From Chrysoperla carnea (lineage: Eukaryota; Arthropoda; Insecta; Neuroptera; Chrysopidae), in NCBI RefSeq assembly GCF_905475395.1, contig NC_058338.1, positions 44,737,935-44,801,934 of the forward strand: 64,000 nucleotides of DNA, read 5' to 3'. Positions within the stretch are counted from its first letter, which is position 1; each line of letters starts with the position of its first letter. Below, piece after piece: positions 25,002 to 37,495 of this stretch. The notes beneath the pieces are model-generated. The model saw only the letters and a program-made list of their open reading frames with translations. It was not told where the DNA came from and did no database searches. The position numbers were made by a program, and so were the translations under genes.

Positions 25002-26284
25002 TGCAATATCACATTATTAAAAAATTTGATATTTAATTTTAATTCTTTAAATTGTCGGTTTATTACAAGTGGATGAGTCTACTTCATAGACATAATATCT
25101 AGGTATGTTACATGACATTCGTAAGGCTTGCATAGAGTATGTATTCACATGAAAAAGGGAAACAAAGCCATAAGAAAAAATAAAAAATAAATAAAATATG
25201 AATTTTTCAAGTGATATATACGATATAACAAGATTTAAGCATCCGTTACTGTGAATTTTATTCACTACGTTTGGGAAAAAAACTAACTTATAGTAGGTAT
25301 TACAATTTCGAGAGATATATATTTTTACAAAATTTATACAATAGGGGAAAGTGGTACCTACACAGCCACCGCTATACTTAAGGATTTAATTAATTTTTTG
25401 GCACATAGGTAGATACTTTGCTAGTTTGGATGGTACGCTACTTTATAATATACTTTATGAAGACGAGATCTTTGAAGAATTATTGGGAGTTAAGAAAGAA
25501 GAGGCATGCTGAAGGCCATATATTCCATAGGGTATATATATATATATATTTTTTTTATATTAATGAAGGCTGAGGGATGATTTTTTTTGAAAGATAAATG
25601 GGAAGTGTCAAGAATAAAAGTGGATGAGCTAGTTAGATTATAAAAAGAGTAATTTTGAGTAAACTTCGTGAGTTTGCGAAACTTTTCTTTACTTTCTTTA
25701 TCCAAATATACACATTGATGCAATAAAATAAATTAAAAAATTTAGACTTAAGATTCACGCGAAGAATTTCCCCTTAAAGCTGTGAAATTAGTCCAGTGTC
25801 CTCTATTATGACGTAGATATACTAGGTTTATGTTAAGTAGAATCTCTATATACATACTTTATTTGAAATATGTCATTAAATCTTGAAACAAGGAATTCTG
25901 TATCGTAACAGACAAAGTATATTCTATTTATATTAAAATTTATTTATTTTACTTCCTCAATACGTATCGTTTACTACATGTGACATATGTAAAATGTGAA
26001 TAGATATGTATGGTGAAAGTTTATGCGGAATACAATTTCTAGTGAAAATAGTCGAAAAATATATCGATTTTTGTTATTTTAGATTGTTTAAAACAGTTCT
26101 ATGATTATACTCTTGTAAATTATATGTTTTTGCAAATGAAATGCCATCTGGTGTTACCTAAGCTAAGAGTCACTTTAATTTAACTCTTCTGTTGACAACA
26201 GGTATATTAGAAATATATATGTTTTACATTTTTAAACTCATTGTGTTTAATTATACAAGTAAAATTTATAAAATTTTAAGAAAC
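25002..26284. other. Intergenic, nothing recognised
   Basis: AT-rich with an AT run at about 25531..25549. No gene is seen on either strand. Confidence 0.5.
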
Positions 26285-26490
26285 CACGAGAAATTTTTCT
26301 GGTACGGAACCCTTAACTCGCATTTGAAACATATCTAAAAACACTCTCCATTAAATTTCCTTTTGAACAAAACCAAAAAAATCAAAATCGAGTCGTCCGT
26401 TTTGGCATTCTGATCCCACAAACAGACAGACACACACACACATAGTGTTCAAGCTTATAACACCTCTTTTTATTAGTTCGGGTTCGTTTT
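26285..26490 (+). repeat. LINE-type (RTE-like) 3' tail, copy 2
   Basis: It matches 4560..4765 in order: GGAACCCTTAACTCGCATTT, CCATTAAATTTCC, AATCAAAATCGAG, ACAGACAGACACACACACAC, CTTATAACACCTC and TTAGTTCGG. No coding sequence is attached. Confidence 0.6.
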
Positions 26491-27164
26491 TTTGAACTCT
26501 CGGCAGTGGAGCTCGCTGCGCTCGCATATAGCTCTAATAAATACCTATTCACAATACCTGAATAATAATAATAAATAATACCTCAATACTATTAAAAAGA
26601 CATATTAGTTGTAATAATAATGAAATATATGATTTATATGCGCTCCCACCATTTAAGGAAATTTAATTTTTGTTGGTTCGGAGCCTTCAAAAACAATTGT
26701 ATTGGACAGAATGGTAAATCTAAACCACTTGAACACACACACTCACAAAATTTCATCAAAATCACTAACATCTACACACTCGAAATATATATAATAGATA
26801 AGTGGAAGAATGCACGCACATATGTATACATGTTGGTCGTCATTGCTGACGAAATCCAATAACAATTGATCGCTATAGCCGATATATAAGTTAATAAGGT
26901 CCTAAATAAAGTTAATAAGGCTCAAAAGAAAGTTTATATGGTTCAAAATAGTAGTACGATGTGTTTTTGTTCAACTGAAAAAGTATGTACATGTAACAAA
27001 ATTATGTAAGTATTTCATAAAAAATTTGTCATATCTGATTATCAGATAGGTGAAGATCGACCTTATGCCGTCTCTTGGACTAATACGTAAACTCGAAAAA
27101 CTAAAAGACAGATCCGAATCATTTATCAATTGTATATCGTCATTATCACAAAATTTTCACGGAA

Positions 27165-28260
27165 ACTTTAAATGAAGAATATAATTTTTATTATAGTACT
27201 TCTTAAAACAAAGATTAAAAGCTTTGAAGGTTTCAGAAAATAGAATATTTATTACGTTATCGAATTAATTATTATTGTAATATATAAATTAAATGGCAGT
27301 AATAATAATTGAAGATTATGAATATTTTTTATGATTTATATTTTACACTTACTCGGACACATTAACTTCGTTGGAATATTTCCTTAACTTCGTTGGAACT
27401 TCAAAACAAAGACTACCACGTTATAACCTTCACACATATCCTCTTTTGTTGCGTGATGTTCAGTTTGGTGAGAAACTCTTACTCTTTTTCTAAGATAAAA
27501 GATAAAGAAAGAAAGTCTTTTAAAATCAGCTATCTGCCAGTGAAAATTCCGCCAAAATCAGTCCAGCCGTTTCGATGTCAAGCCTGAACAAATAGACAGA
27601 CAAAAAAAACGGACATTTCATATCATAATTAATAAATAATTCAGTTAATATTTATTAAGCTTTGTTGATAGCAGATAAAAACAGATAAATAAAAAACGTT
27701 TATTAAACTAATGGCAATTCGTTAAAATTCAAAACGACCAAAACGACTGAGTCTATCGACCTTTTATGTCCATCAGAATAAGCTCTTCTAAAAATAATTT
27801 TTTTGATGAACGTATCATTTTGTACTTAAATCATATAAGAGAAAAATTATTTTCCTTTTATGCACAGCTAAACTTTAAAAAAAAATTGAAAGATAGATCC
27901 AAGATATTTTCTCAATAAACTGTTTTATAGTACTTATATTCATTATAATAATATATTGCCATGATAGATCAAAATAAAGAGCATAATTTTTATTAAAATA
28001 CTTCTTAAAACAAAGCTTAAAAGTTATAAAGTTTTTAAGGAAATGTAAAATTTATTTCGTAACTGAGTTTATTATCATTATATAATATACAATATATTAT
28101 ATATAGACTTGAAGTTAATCGCTAATAATGTTGAAGAATATGAATATTTGTTATGATTTATATTTAATATTTTATATAAAAATTCATAATTCAATTATTA
28201 TTTATTAAGCTTTGTTGATAGCAGAGATAAACAGATAAATAAAAATCGATTATAACTTTC
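27165..28260. repeat. Direct duplication, period about 800 bp, one copy interrupted
   Basis: Copy 1 (27165..27355 plus 27625..27700) and copy 2 (27965..28260) share ATAATTTTTATTA, TACTTCTTAAAACAAAG, GAATATGAATATTT-like words, ATGATTTATATTT and TTTATTAAGCTTTGTTGATA. In copy 2 the two blocks are close together. In copy 1 they are separated by about 270 bp of retroelement-like sequence (27360..27625), so copy 2 approximates the empty site. Confidence 0.65.
27360..27625 (+). repeat. RTE-like retroposon fragment inserted in the duplicated unit
   Basis: It ends CCAGTGAAAATTCCGCCAAA, ATCAGTCCAGCCGTTTCG, then AGACAGACAAAAAAAACGGA. A phrase of this type, in which a priming-like CAGTCCAGCCGTTTCG precedes a CAGACA run, is characteristic of insect RTE-type 3' ends. 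Its absence from the sister copy at 28190 supports insertion. Confidence 0.55.
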
Positions 28261-28644
28261 TCTTTATAATATACATGTAGGTACTTTAGACTACAGAAGA
28301 TGTTTTTGTTATTATATATATATATATATATATTTTTTTTTTTTTTGTTATATTTTTAACATTCTAAATTTTATTATATACATACTTACATTGTGTTTTA
28401 TTTTAATTCGTATTCTTGTGCTTGTAATTTTATAAGAATTAAAGTGCATCCATCTGGAAAGTGGATGATAAACTGTACAAAGAATGTGTTTCAACTGTTA
28501 TATGTCTTTATCGCCCTGAATAGCAATGAAAGAAGGTCAAGGGACAAAATGATTATCATTTTACATATATGTATTATAATTGCGGCACTCAAAAATGGAT
28601 ATATATCATAATTTCGAAGTTAGTCTGGAGATCTGATAATGTTG

Positions 28645-28972
28645 TTATACCATGTATATATGAAATATATCAAGATATACTGAGGTTAATCCCAAGTTTG
28701 TAACGCAGAAAAATATTGATTCTACGAACAAAACTTTGATACAGGTGTTCTTAAAATACCCAAAGATCCCATTTCCGCATTCATTCTGTCTGTCCGCCTG
28801 TTTGTGATCACGATAACTCAAAAACGAAAAGAGATATCAAGCTGAAGTTTTAATAGCATGCATAGGACTTAAAAAGTGAAGTCGAGTCCGTAAATGAGTA
28901 AAATAGGTCAGTTGGGTCTTGGGTCCAAAGGACCCATCTTGTGAACTCTTAGGTAGAAGAAATGTTTAAATT
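28645..28972 (+). repeat. Family A repeat, 5' half
   Basis: It begins TTATACCATGTATATATGAA and continues through AAGTTTGTAACGCAGAAAAA, GATCACGATAACTCAAAAAC and GGTCTTGGGTCC. It stops soon after GACCCATCTTGTGAACTCTT. Confidence 0.8.
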
Positions 28973-29026
28973 TTGGCGACTTTAGATGTTTGACCTAATT
29001 TTTTAAGAACGCAAGCTTTCTGATTG

Positions 29027-29560
29027 AAATATCACACAAATCAATACATAGTATAAAACAAAGTTGCTGTCCGCTGTCAGTATCATATCCCTATGTGTGC
29101 TTAGATCTTTAAAACTATGCAACGGGTGATTTTTTGTATAATGCATGCAAAATATAGTAAAGTAAGGAGTTGAAATAAGGGTTGAAATGGATGTGCTTCA
29201 AAAACTTAAAAAGTTGTCCTGTATCGATTAAGCTCAAATATTGACAAGATATACAACCAGCTTCAAGGATTGTTTTTATCTGTTTTAACTTTCGGGGGAT
29301 GGAAAGGTGGAGCATGATACTGGGAATGAATAATATAATATTTTCAAATATAGTAGAGTAAGGAGTTGAAATAGGAGTTGAATTAGATGTGCTTCAAAAA
29401 CTTAAAAAGTTGTCCTGTATCGATTAAGCTCAAATATTGACAAGATATACAACCAGCTTAAAAGGATTGTTTTTATTTATTTTAACTTTCGGAAGATGGA
29501 AAAGTAGAACAAGATACTGGGAATGAATAATCGAATATTTTCAAATAAACCCAAGTGGGG
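29027..29560 (+). repeat. Family C repeat with internal 200-bp tandem duplication
   Basis: The head (AATCAATACATAGTATAAAA, CCCTATGTGTGCTTAGATCT, ATGCAACGG) is shared with 59195..59560. The unit AGTAAGGAGTTGAAATA ... GTGCTTCAAAAACTTAAAAA ... GATTAAGCTCAAATATTGAC ... GGGAATGAATAAT occurs twice in direct orientation (about 29155..29330 and 29355..29540). The 59-kb copy has one unit. Family identity is unknown. Confidence 0.7.
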
Positions 29561-32474
29561 TATCAAATAACAGACCATGACGTGTACATTACAAAGCCGT
29601 AAACAATACGCAAAATGATATGGGGGAGAGGTGAAAGAGGGATTGTTTCGGGTAATTCACAGCTAGTTATAGATAAAAATAAAAGTGTTGCTCACTTGTT
29701 CTCACATAGAAAAACTTCGAAATGAGGTCAAAAATCAAAAAATTCAAAAAAGTTTATCTTTGAGGCCATAGGCGTAGGGAATTCCCCAAAAAAAAACTCA
29801 TTTTTGCGGGAAAATTTTTGCATAGATATACATATAAACACTCTATATATTTATATCCACTCTCTATCTTGTTGTTATTTTATGACATTTTAAGTATACA
29901 TAGAAGTTTTATTAGATACATTTTTTCTTCAAAAATTTGAATCGAATCTGTGTTTTACTAAGCAAACTTGATTTTAATAGCAAAGAAAAACTAAAGCAAT
30001 ACAAGAAAATTATAATAAAAAACAAAGTTGAATAAAATCGAAAATTGATTGTTTTAACTAAAACTTTTAAAATGATTTTAAATAAATTTTGAAACATCAA
30101 TTTATATTTTAGATATCATAAAAATCATTTTTTTAAAAAAGATTCATAGCCAAAAAAACTTAAATTACTTTAGTCTCCCAAATAATCGAAAAAACATGAA
30201 AAGCATGGTACGCAATATATTGGTGGGAGCGGCAAGAAAAAATAATATTACCTACGGATAAACAATAAAAAGTAAATTGCAAATTTCATGTAGAGATAAA
30301 AGCAGAACATCTTGCTAAATAAAAACACGACCATATTGAAAATATTTAACAATAAAAAGTCGAGAAAATGGAAATCGAAAAAATCTCGTTCTGAAATAAA
30401 TATTATCTGCCCGAAGAAAATATTCAAAATTATAAACATTACAATTATATATTGATTGAATGAATATAAACGTACTATGCGAGAAATTTTAATTGACGCA
30501 TATTGACGGCCTAAATTTATTGAAAGTGATTGATTGTTTAGGTACTTTATTGTCAATATTTCTGTCAATCACCAAAGAGATCATATATAACTGATTATAT
30601 ACTAAAACAATGAAAACGTCTACATATCACCTCTGTACCTCCCACCGAAAAAAAAATTAGCATGCCACTCATGAAAATGACACAAATTTTCATAAAGTTC
30701 TCAATTATTCAATTATTGGCAAAATTTTTTTAATTAGCTTTTAGTTTACAAAATTTGGTGGGCATTTTTCTTTTAAAAAATTCATTGCAACTACTTTTAA
30801 AATGAATTTTTTTCTGTTCCAAATATGTTGTCACTTCATACGGCTCCAAGACCCAAAATTACCATTTCAACGAACCCATTACTATGGCAATTTTTCGATT
30901 TTAAACTTAAAAAGGAGTTAGTAACTTTTAGTACAGGAAAGTACGAAAATATCCTATTAAATGTTCGCCAAAAATTCCATTTCTGACCATATTTGAGGAT
31001 TTTGGACCACTTCTAGGTCTTTAAAAGTATAATAAGAGAGTTTTTTTAGTACTCGAACACTAAACAAATTAAATAAACAACTAAAAATAATCAAGAACCT
31101 GACTGTGATAAATAATATCTGAAAATAAAGAAACAAGTCCTTTAGTTTACATTGCGACTTCAATAGTTGGGGCCCATTTTTTTAAAGATTTAAGCCGATC
31201 TAGATTTTAATGAACCGTTCAAGTTGTAAACTACTGGATTTGTTTTTTTCTTTTCAGATTTTATTTAACGCCGTCCTGGCACTAAAAGAGCCCTCTTACT
31301 ATACTATATAAAAAATTTTTAAAACATATTATGATTCCTAATTAAATTAAACATGTTTCCATTATTTTGATACTCTATTCGATGGATTTCGATGACTTTT
31401 TTGTTATTAACATTTACTATTTCGCGCCAAAAATCCGCCATTTTGTTTTGTTCTTTCAAATACCTATCTAAGGATACTTGAATTTTTAAGACAAATACAA
31501 CGATACCCTAAAATGTCGAAATCCATTGAGACGTTTTAAAAATACGAGGTAATAAAGAAATTTTCAAACAAATATACACCCATAATACATACATACAAGA
31601 TACGCACGAAAAATATAACCACTCTTCGACAGTCGGGTAAAAACTATATAAAATAAACATTTAATTTAATTTTTATCAGAGTGTACTGCGATCTGTTCGT
31701 GTAATAATATAAAGAAATAAAATTGTAAACCGAAATAAAAACTTTATAGAAAATAAAAATGAAAGCTTATCGATATCAAAGTAAGTATTAGGTATAGATA
31801 TATATTTGCTATAAGTATGATATGGATTCCATTCAAGTGTCATGTCGATTTCACAACAAACATAACAACAGCCATCACCTACGCTTAAATTTTTTTTTAT
31901 TAAATTTGAAGTGTTATGCTGTTCAGTGGATCATTTCTTGAAATGATTGACAAGAATTTAATAGATTTTTAAACCACTTCAATTAGTCCAACTGTTACAT
32001 AGCAGGTACTTTAATTAAATGGTTTTAAAGAACACACTCGTTTAACTCTTTCGAATTCTTCAAGAAAAATATCCGTTGAAAAGATCTCAACACCCACGTT
32101 AAAGTGGAAATTCTGCAAACCTTTAAAAATCAAAATCTAAAATATTCATATTATAAATGGAATAAACTAGGATAGAAATTTCATAAAACTCGGTCCAATT
32201 GTAAGTATAATTAAATTTAAATTTTAAGAAATATCCTTAATTAAAATTTAAGGTTATACGGCCACATGGATCCTATCATTTAAATATTTATACTCATAGG
32301 CGTCGCTAGAATGAAAATATTAAGGAGGCAGAAAAGCATTATTGAATGCGCACCGAGGGGATAATGTTTGACATCTTTCTTTTTTGACTTTTGATGGTCT
32401 TGTTAAAAAATCCAAGATTCCATATAGCGACGCCTGTGTGTATAATTGTTTAAGCTCTACGAAGTACCTCCAAT
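29561..32474. other. Intergenic, nothing recognised
   Basis: AT-rich DNA. The longest frame, at 30248..30568 on the minus strand, is a phenylalanine/isoleucine-rich product of AT-rich sequence with no domain, so it is not called. Confidence 0.5.
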
Positions 32475-32550
32475 AAAGGAATTTTCAATTTTCAAAGGAA
32501 TTTTCAATTTTCAAAGGAATTTTCAATTTTCAAAGGAATTTGAAATTTTC
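32475..32550. repeat. 19-bp tandem repeat, four units
   Basis: The unit AAAGGAATTTTCAATTTTC occurs three times exactly and a fourth time with substitutions. The near identity of the first three suggests a recent expansion. Confidence 0.95.
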
Positions 32551-34270
32551 AATCATTTACTTTTATCACAGTATTTAAAATTTATTTTATATTATTTGGG
32601 CTGGTACGTTTTTATCTATACATTTAAATAGCGACCGTATAATCATAAACAAAAGGTAAAACTAGGCCTTTTTCGAAAAAGTTAGAACCAACCCGAGCTT
32701 TGGTAAAGTTCTTATCTTTATTAAGATGAGTCCATCTAAAATGCCTTGATTTTAACTGTGGGTTTTTATTTTTTGGGGATGAAAGTGGAGTATTACCAAT
32801 TTTTGACGTTTTGAAGCTTTTCGAGTTAAGAAATTGTATTGTGTTTTACAAGATTCGAATGGCGTCAATCATGTTTTTAACATCGATCATCATATTTATA
32901 TAAAAGAAACTAGAAATATAATTATTGGAAGTAAATAATTTGTTTTGAAATCTATTTTCTTACACCGCTCTACTATAAATGCATTTGTTTTTTTAATGAC
33001 AACTTTTAGAGAAAATTCTTAAAATCAAGAAAAAAATTAAAAACTAATTTTGTTTTTGTAAAACCACTTTCTTGTCTTTTATGTTTAAAAAATAGAAAAA
33101 GATGTGATAATTCTTAAATTAATTCCATATTTCTTCCAAAAGTTGATATCATCAAACAAAGCCCAGACTGATTCTAATTTTTTCGGTCTCCCATTTTAAA
33201 ATAATTTCTAGTTTTGCTGTTTGGTAAAAATTGCTCGTAAACATCGAAGCGAAATAATGAAATTTATTACAACGAACTGGATTAACATACCTTTTTCAAA
33301 ATTCTAACCAATTTGCTACCAATTGGTTTAATGATAGAAGATTTTATAAGTATAAAATATTAAAAATATTTTCTATATCAAAACACTGTTTTACACTTAT
33401 TTTCGAGCAAACATTCACAATAACAAAAACATTTAAAACCGCACTAACAATTAACGATTAGAATTTTATAACATTTATTAAAATATTTGAATATTTACCA
33501 CTAAAAATATTTATTTACATACATGCTTCACTTTCTCTAAAAAGCTCAACGCGTGTAACAACAAAAACAAACATTTTTAAACAGTTTTTAATTTTTTCAA
33601 ATAGTATTTATTCTAAGTGTTCCGCGTATATAACACTGAACATATATATACAAAATATAGTACTCCACTATAATGTAAATATGTTAATGTATATATCGAA
33701 TCGAATATTGTGTGTTTATCGTAAACGAAACAATCTCACTACTATACCGACGTTTCGATAAATACTGCTGGACAATAAGCCTACTATTCCTGCTGCTTCA
33801 ACATCAACGAAAATTTTACAACGAGAGGGTGCTCCTCTTGGCAGTACTGTTGTGTATAGTAGATATAACGTGTATGGATGAATAGAGGAGTATGGTGGAT
33901 TATAGATAGTAAAATGGTTACCATGTTTCTAACAAACTTATTCGGCGGCGGCTAGTATACGACGCATGGTGTAGAAGAGATGTTCACTTTGTCGGTGTAT
34001 GTGTTATTTTTTTAATTTATAAATGGGGTGATTCATTCATTCTTTGAAATCATAATAACGAAACGGGATAAGTCTCGTCATGGTAATTTTAGCATGGTTT
34101 TTGATTGATATAATTACCTACTCTTGGTTAGAACACCAATTGACTTCCATATACATTTAATATACGCATACGAGTTCCCACTAACGGAATAAATTTCGAA
34201 AAAATTTGTTTTCATTTCAAAATTCGAATTTTAACTCTGTTTCTGTCTACCAAAATTTTATTAAAGTAAA
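32551..34270. other. Intergenic; 33730..33990 is less AT-rich
   Basis: No gene is identified. About 33730..33990 stands out by higher complexity and GC (for example GAGAGGGTGCTCCTCTTGGC and TTCGGCGGCGGCTAG). It lacks long open frames, so it could be a promoter or untranslated exon, or simply unique sequence. Confidence 0.4.
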
Positions 34271-34562
34271 GCCCCGGTAGTTCAGTTGGTTAAAGCGTAA
34301 TCAATTCCGTCCGCGGTATGCCCAGGGTAGCGAATACGACTCCTGCCGTCGCAAGACAAATTAATTTAATTAATAGTTGTGATGGGCTGGTGTAGTGCAT
34401 GGTATACGCATAAAGAGAGTGCACTTAGCCCCTGAAATTGAGGAGCTGATAAATGAAATTTTCAGCGGAAAAGGTGTTAAAACACATATATGGTATCACA
34501 GTGGGCTCTATAGCCCAAGTGGTGCCCTTCATGGACAGCCAATATAACCTAACCTAACCTAA
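34271..34562 (+). mobile_element. tRNA-derived SINE, copy 3, with CCTAACCTAACCTAA tail
   Basis: The head has a degraded A box (TAGTTCAGTTGG) and a damaged B box. The body follows (ATGGGCTGGTGTAGTGCATG, TGGTATCACAGTGGGCTC, CATGGACAGCCAATATAACC), and the tail is AACCTAACCTAACCTAA. The tail is three-plus units of the insect telomere repeat on its C-rich strand. This copy shows the full 3' end of the family. Confidence 0.92.
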
Positions 34563-35457
34563 GCCACTTCAAGAAGCTTTTCTCGGAGTTGACATACAGA
34601 ATGGCAAATTTTGGAAACAGCATCTTTAAATATAAAGGTCCGTTGAAACCTTTTCAAAGAGTTTTCAAAAACGTTATTTGCTATTAGTGTGGATAAGCAA
34701 GTAAAATTAAGAAATAATACAACTAAAAACAATTTATATTCACATAATTAATTGTTTAAATACTAAGTAAATGCTAAAATGAAACAAAAATACTGATTTA
34801 AAAAAAATAATCATAGAAGCTTTCATTATAAGCCACCAATATCGAAAGCATTCAAGTTAAAATTGGGATCTTCCTTATTTTATAGGCAGCAGTTTCATTC
34901 TATTCAATGTCATTAGGATAATGAAAAAACAATTTTTATTTTTTGTTAAAACAAATTAAGTTTTTCAACAAATATTTTATTTTTGTAAATCGAATATTCT
35001 GTATATTACAAGGCTACAGGTACAGGAATTAAAAATCCTAATACGCACAGAAATGAAAGCAATGTTAGACATAAAGGTCTTCGAAATTAATACAAATGTT
35101 TTTTTAAGAATTTATACTGAGCTATTTAAATCGCTCTGAGGTTGTTTTGATAGAAGCACAACTGGGGTTGCTTTAAATAATATCTAGTCAAAATAAATTC
35201 AAAAATTTTTCTTGGAATAGAATAAAGAAATTTTTGAGTATTTTTATGCACAATTAAATAAAACAAATAAAACAGAAACATGTTACACCGAATTTTAACG
35301 AATATATTCAATCTTATACATGTATCGATTTATCTATTTACACGATATTCGTCGAGCAACGATAGTCGTCCTCCCCGAGACAACACAGAGCACACATTCA
35401 CATAGTATATTGCCGTCACTATGGCAACCGACGCCGTTTGCATCCCCTTCTTCTGCA

Positions 35458-35508
<51 letters not shown>

Positions 35509-37076
35509 CTGTGATGATTTTCAATGTATACAATCATTCCTGTGTCCTGATATTATACAATATATACGTATGAATATGTTTACAGCAAAGCCTCATCTGG
35601 GACCATTAACGAAGGCCACAGATTTGAAAGACCACAATGTTGCCTTATTTGAATTAATCATCAAAATAAGAATAATAAGGTATTTCGACCTCCACTGTCG
35701 CGATCAAGTTTTTGGCGTGTTACGACGTGTTGAGGCAACCGAGTTATGTCTGCTTTTTGGGGCGTAAGCGGAATATTCTAGGGAATCAAATTATTAATTC
35801 TTTAATAGATAAAAACGGCAATATAACATTGCGATACTAACCAAGTGAATTCATCAAAAATATATATTCCAATTTGAAGTTAATTTCTCAAATTTCTTTA
35901 TCTTTTTTATTTTGCGGCTGAAATATCGTTATGTACCAAATTATCAAGAGGTTGAAGTTCTAGAAAACCAAAAAAACGTGATAATAAAATTTCATCTTCA
36001 AAACTATAAAGCTGTTTTTGTACATCTTTTATTTACTTTATTCCTCCAACGCAAAGCAGTTTCAACTTTTATGAAGAATCACAATTTCGAGAACTCAATC
36101 TGTCACTGTCTAAAACTTGTATAGTCGATCTAAATCCAATGTCTAAAACTGACTATGGCGCTTAGTATGAATCTAAGTTAATTAAAATTGACAAGATATT
36201 TGTCTATATATTGTTTACGCCATTTGTTGCATTATAACGTCAATTATATAATCGAGATACTTTGGCGGTAAGTAACTTTGTATACAGGAATTAAACAAAT
36301 ACAAATAATAAGTAAACTTTTATTCCTACTTTCCGCCAAGTTATATCGTGTTTTAGCAACAAAATCGAGAGTCTAACCCGAAATTACTTTAACATTGATC
36401 GTACGATAAGGTTTTAAATATTGATTTTCTTTTTTTTTCGGTCTAATCTGGATGTAAGTTATGAAAGTATCTATCCGTCTATCACCCACTTTACCATAAG
36501 GCGACTGCCAAATATTCCTACTTTTGAAGTTAAGTATTTATTTAAATAATTGGATTACGCCTCTCTAATTTTCAGAATTCATTTAAAAGTATTTAAACTA
36601 AACATAAAAAAAATCAGACCTTTCTGAAGATTTTTACTCCACTCGTACTTCTTAATATAAATATTTACTGACATACCAGCACAGCATACAATTTAAAGAG
36701 GTTTTACTCTATTTGTACTGGTCTATATGAAGAAACCATGTTTAATGTTATTTTCATATAATAATATCGTATGGCATTGAATTCCAATACACACTAAATT
36801 AACAATAAATTGTACTCCCTTTTCTGATTCATTATCAAAAAAAAAAAAAAAAACATTAAATCTCTCTCATTCCAAACTTTTGAACCTTTAATTTTTTATA
36901 TTGTACACGGAAATATTATCATTTTTTATCAATGAATTGGTATTGATAAATTGTGGAAATTGAGAAAGTGTTAAAAAGTTTTATGAGTCAAGATTTTCAA
37001 AGTTTTCTTTTCATATCTTTTCCTGATTAGAGAATAAACTTCAGTTTTCACTCGACTACCCCGGAAGGAGGTTTTA
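34563..37076. other. Intergenic; contains (TA)n and a short GC-elevated patch
   Basis: No gene is supported. 35340..35458, just left of the TA array, is unusually GC-rich for this window (CGTCCTCCCCGAGACAAC, ATGGCAACCGACGCCG). An open frame to 35767 begins inside the TA array and gives no recognisable protein. A poly-A run lies at 36838..36852. Confidence 0.4.
35459..35504. repeat. (TA)n microsatellite, 23 units
   Basis: A pure TA run of 46 bp. Tyr-Ile or Ile-Tyr open frames on both strands across it are artefacts. Confidence 0.98.
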
Positions 37077-37395
37077 TCGAAAATGTATGGAAGTATGTAT
37101 GTAGGCTAGACCGGGGCTTATTGAACAAGTTTTGGCTTTTACGGTTGAAGTTCCTAAGCGACTAGTCATATTTATTTAATTCATATATCGAGAATTAGCA
37201 TATCTCTTCCTTAAAAAAGTCTTTAAGTCTTTAAGACATCGAAAATGTATGGAAGTATGTATGTAGGGTGGACAAGGGCTTGTTGAACAGGTTTTGCCTT
37301 TTTGGGTTTTAGCTCCTAAACGACTAGTCATATTTATTTGATGCATATATCGATAAATAGTCAATCTCTTCATTAAATAAAGTCTTTTAGATCAA
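37077..37395. repeat. Tandem duplication, period about 160 bp
   Basis: Two adjacent units begin TATCGAAAATGTATGGAAGT / CATCGAAAATGTATGGAAGT. They continue with AGTATGTATGTAGG, TTATTGAACAAG / TTGTTGAACAGG, GCGACTAGTCATATTTATTT / ACGACTAGTCATATTTATTT and CATATATCGA. Divergence is moderate. No coding signal is seen. Confidence 0.8.
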
Positions 37396-37439
37396 GTCCG
37401 ATATCTCTTATGATATTGAAGAACTAGTTTTAAATTATT

Positions 37440-37495
37440 TTGGTGGCAAGGCTTAACTTTCCTCACTAGCGAAGAAAGTTAAGCCTTGCCACCAA
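37440..37495. repeat. Perfect hairpin, 22-bp arms and 12-bp loop
   Basis: The left arm (37440..37461) is TTGGTGGCAAGGCTTAACTT plus TC. The right arm (37474..37495) is its exact reverse complement. The loop is CTCACTAGCGAA, whose inner part can pair further. A perfect 22-bp stem is unexpected in this decayed neighbourhood. No similar sequence is seen elsewhere in the window. Confidence 0.95.

Noticed and set aside
30248..30568. 106-codon hydrophobic minus-strand frame
   Set aside because: Phe/Ile/Leu-rich composition follows from AT-rich DNA. There is no homology or gene context.
35320..35767. Four frames on both strands containing Tyr-Ile repeats
   Set aside because: All cross the (TA)n microsatellite, and nothing outside it resembles a protein family.
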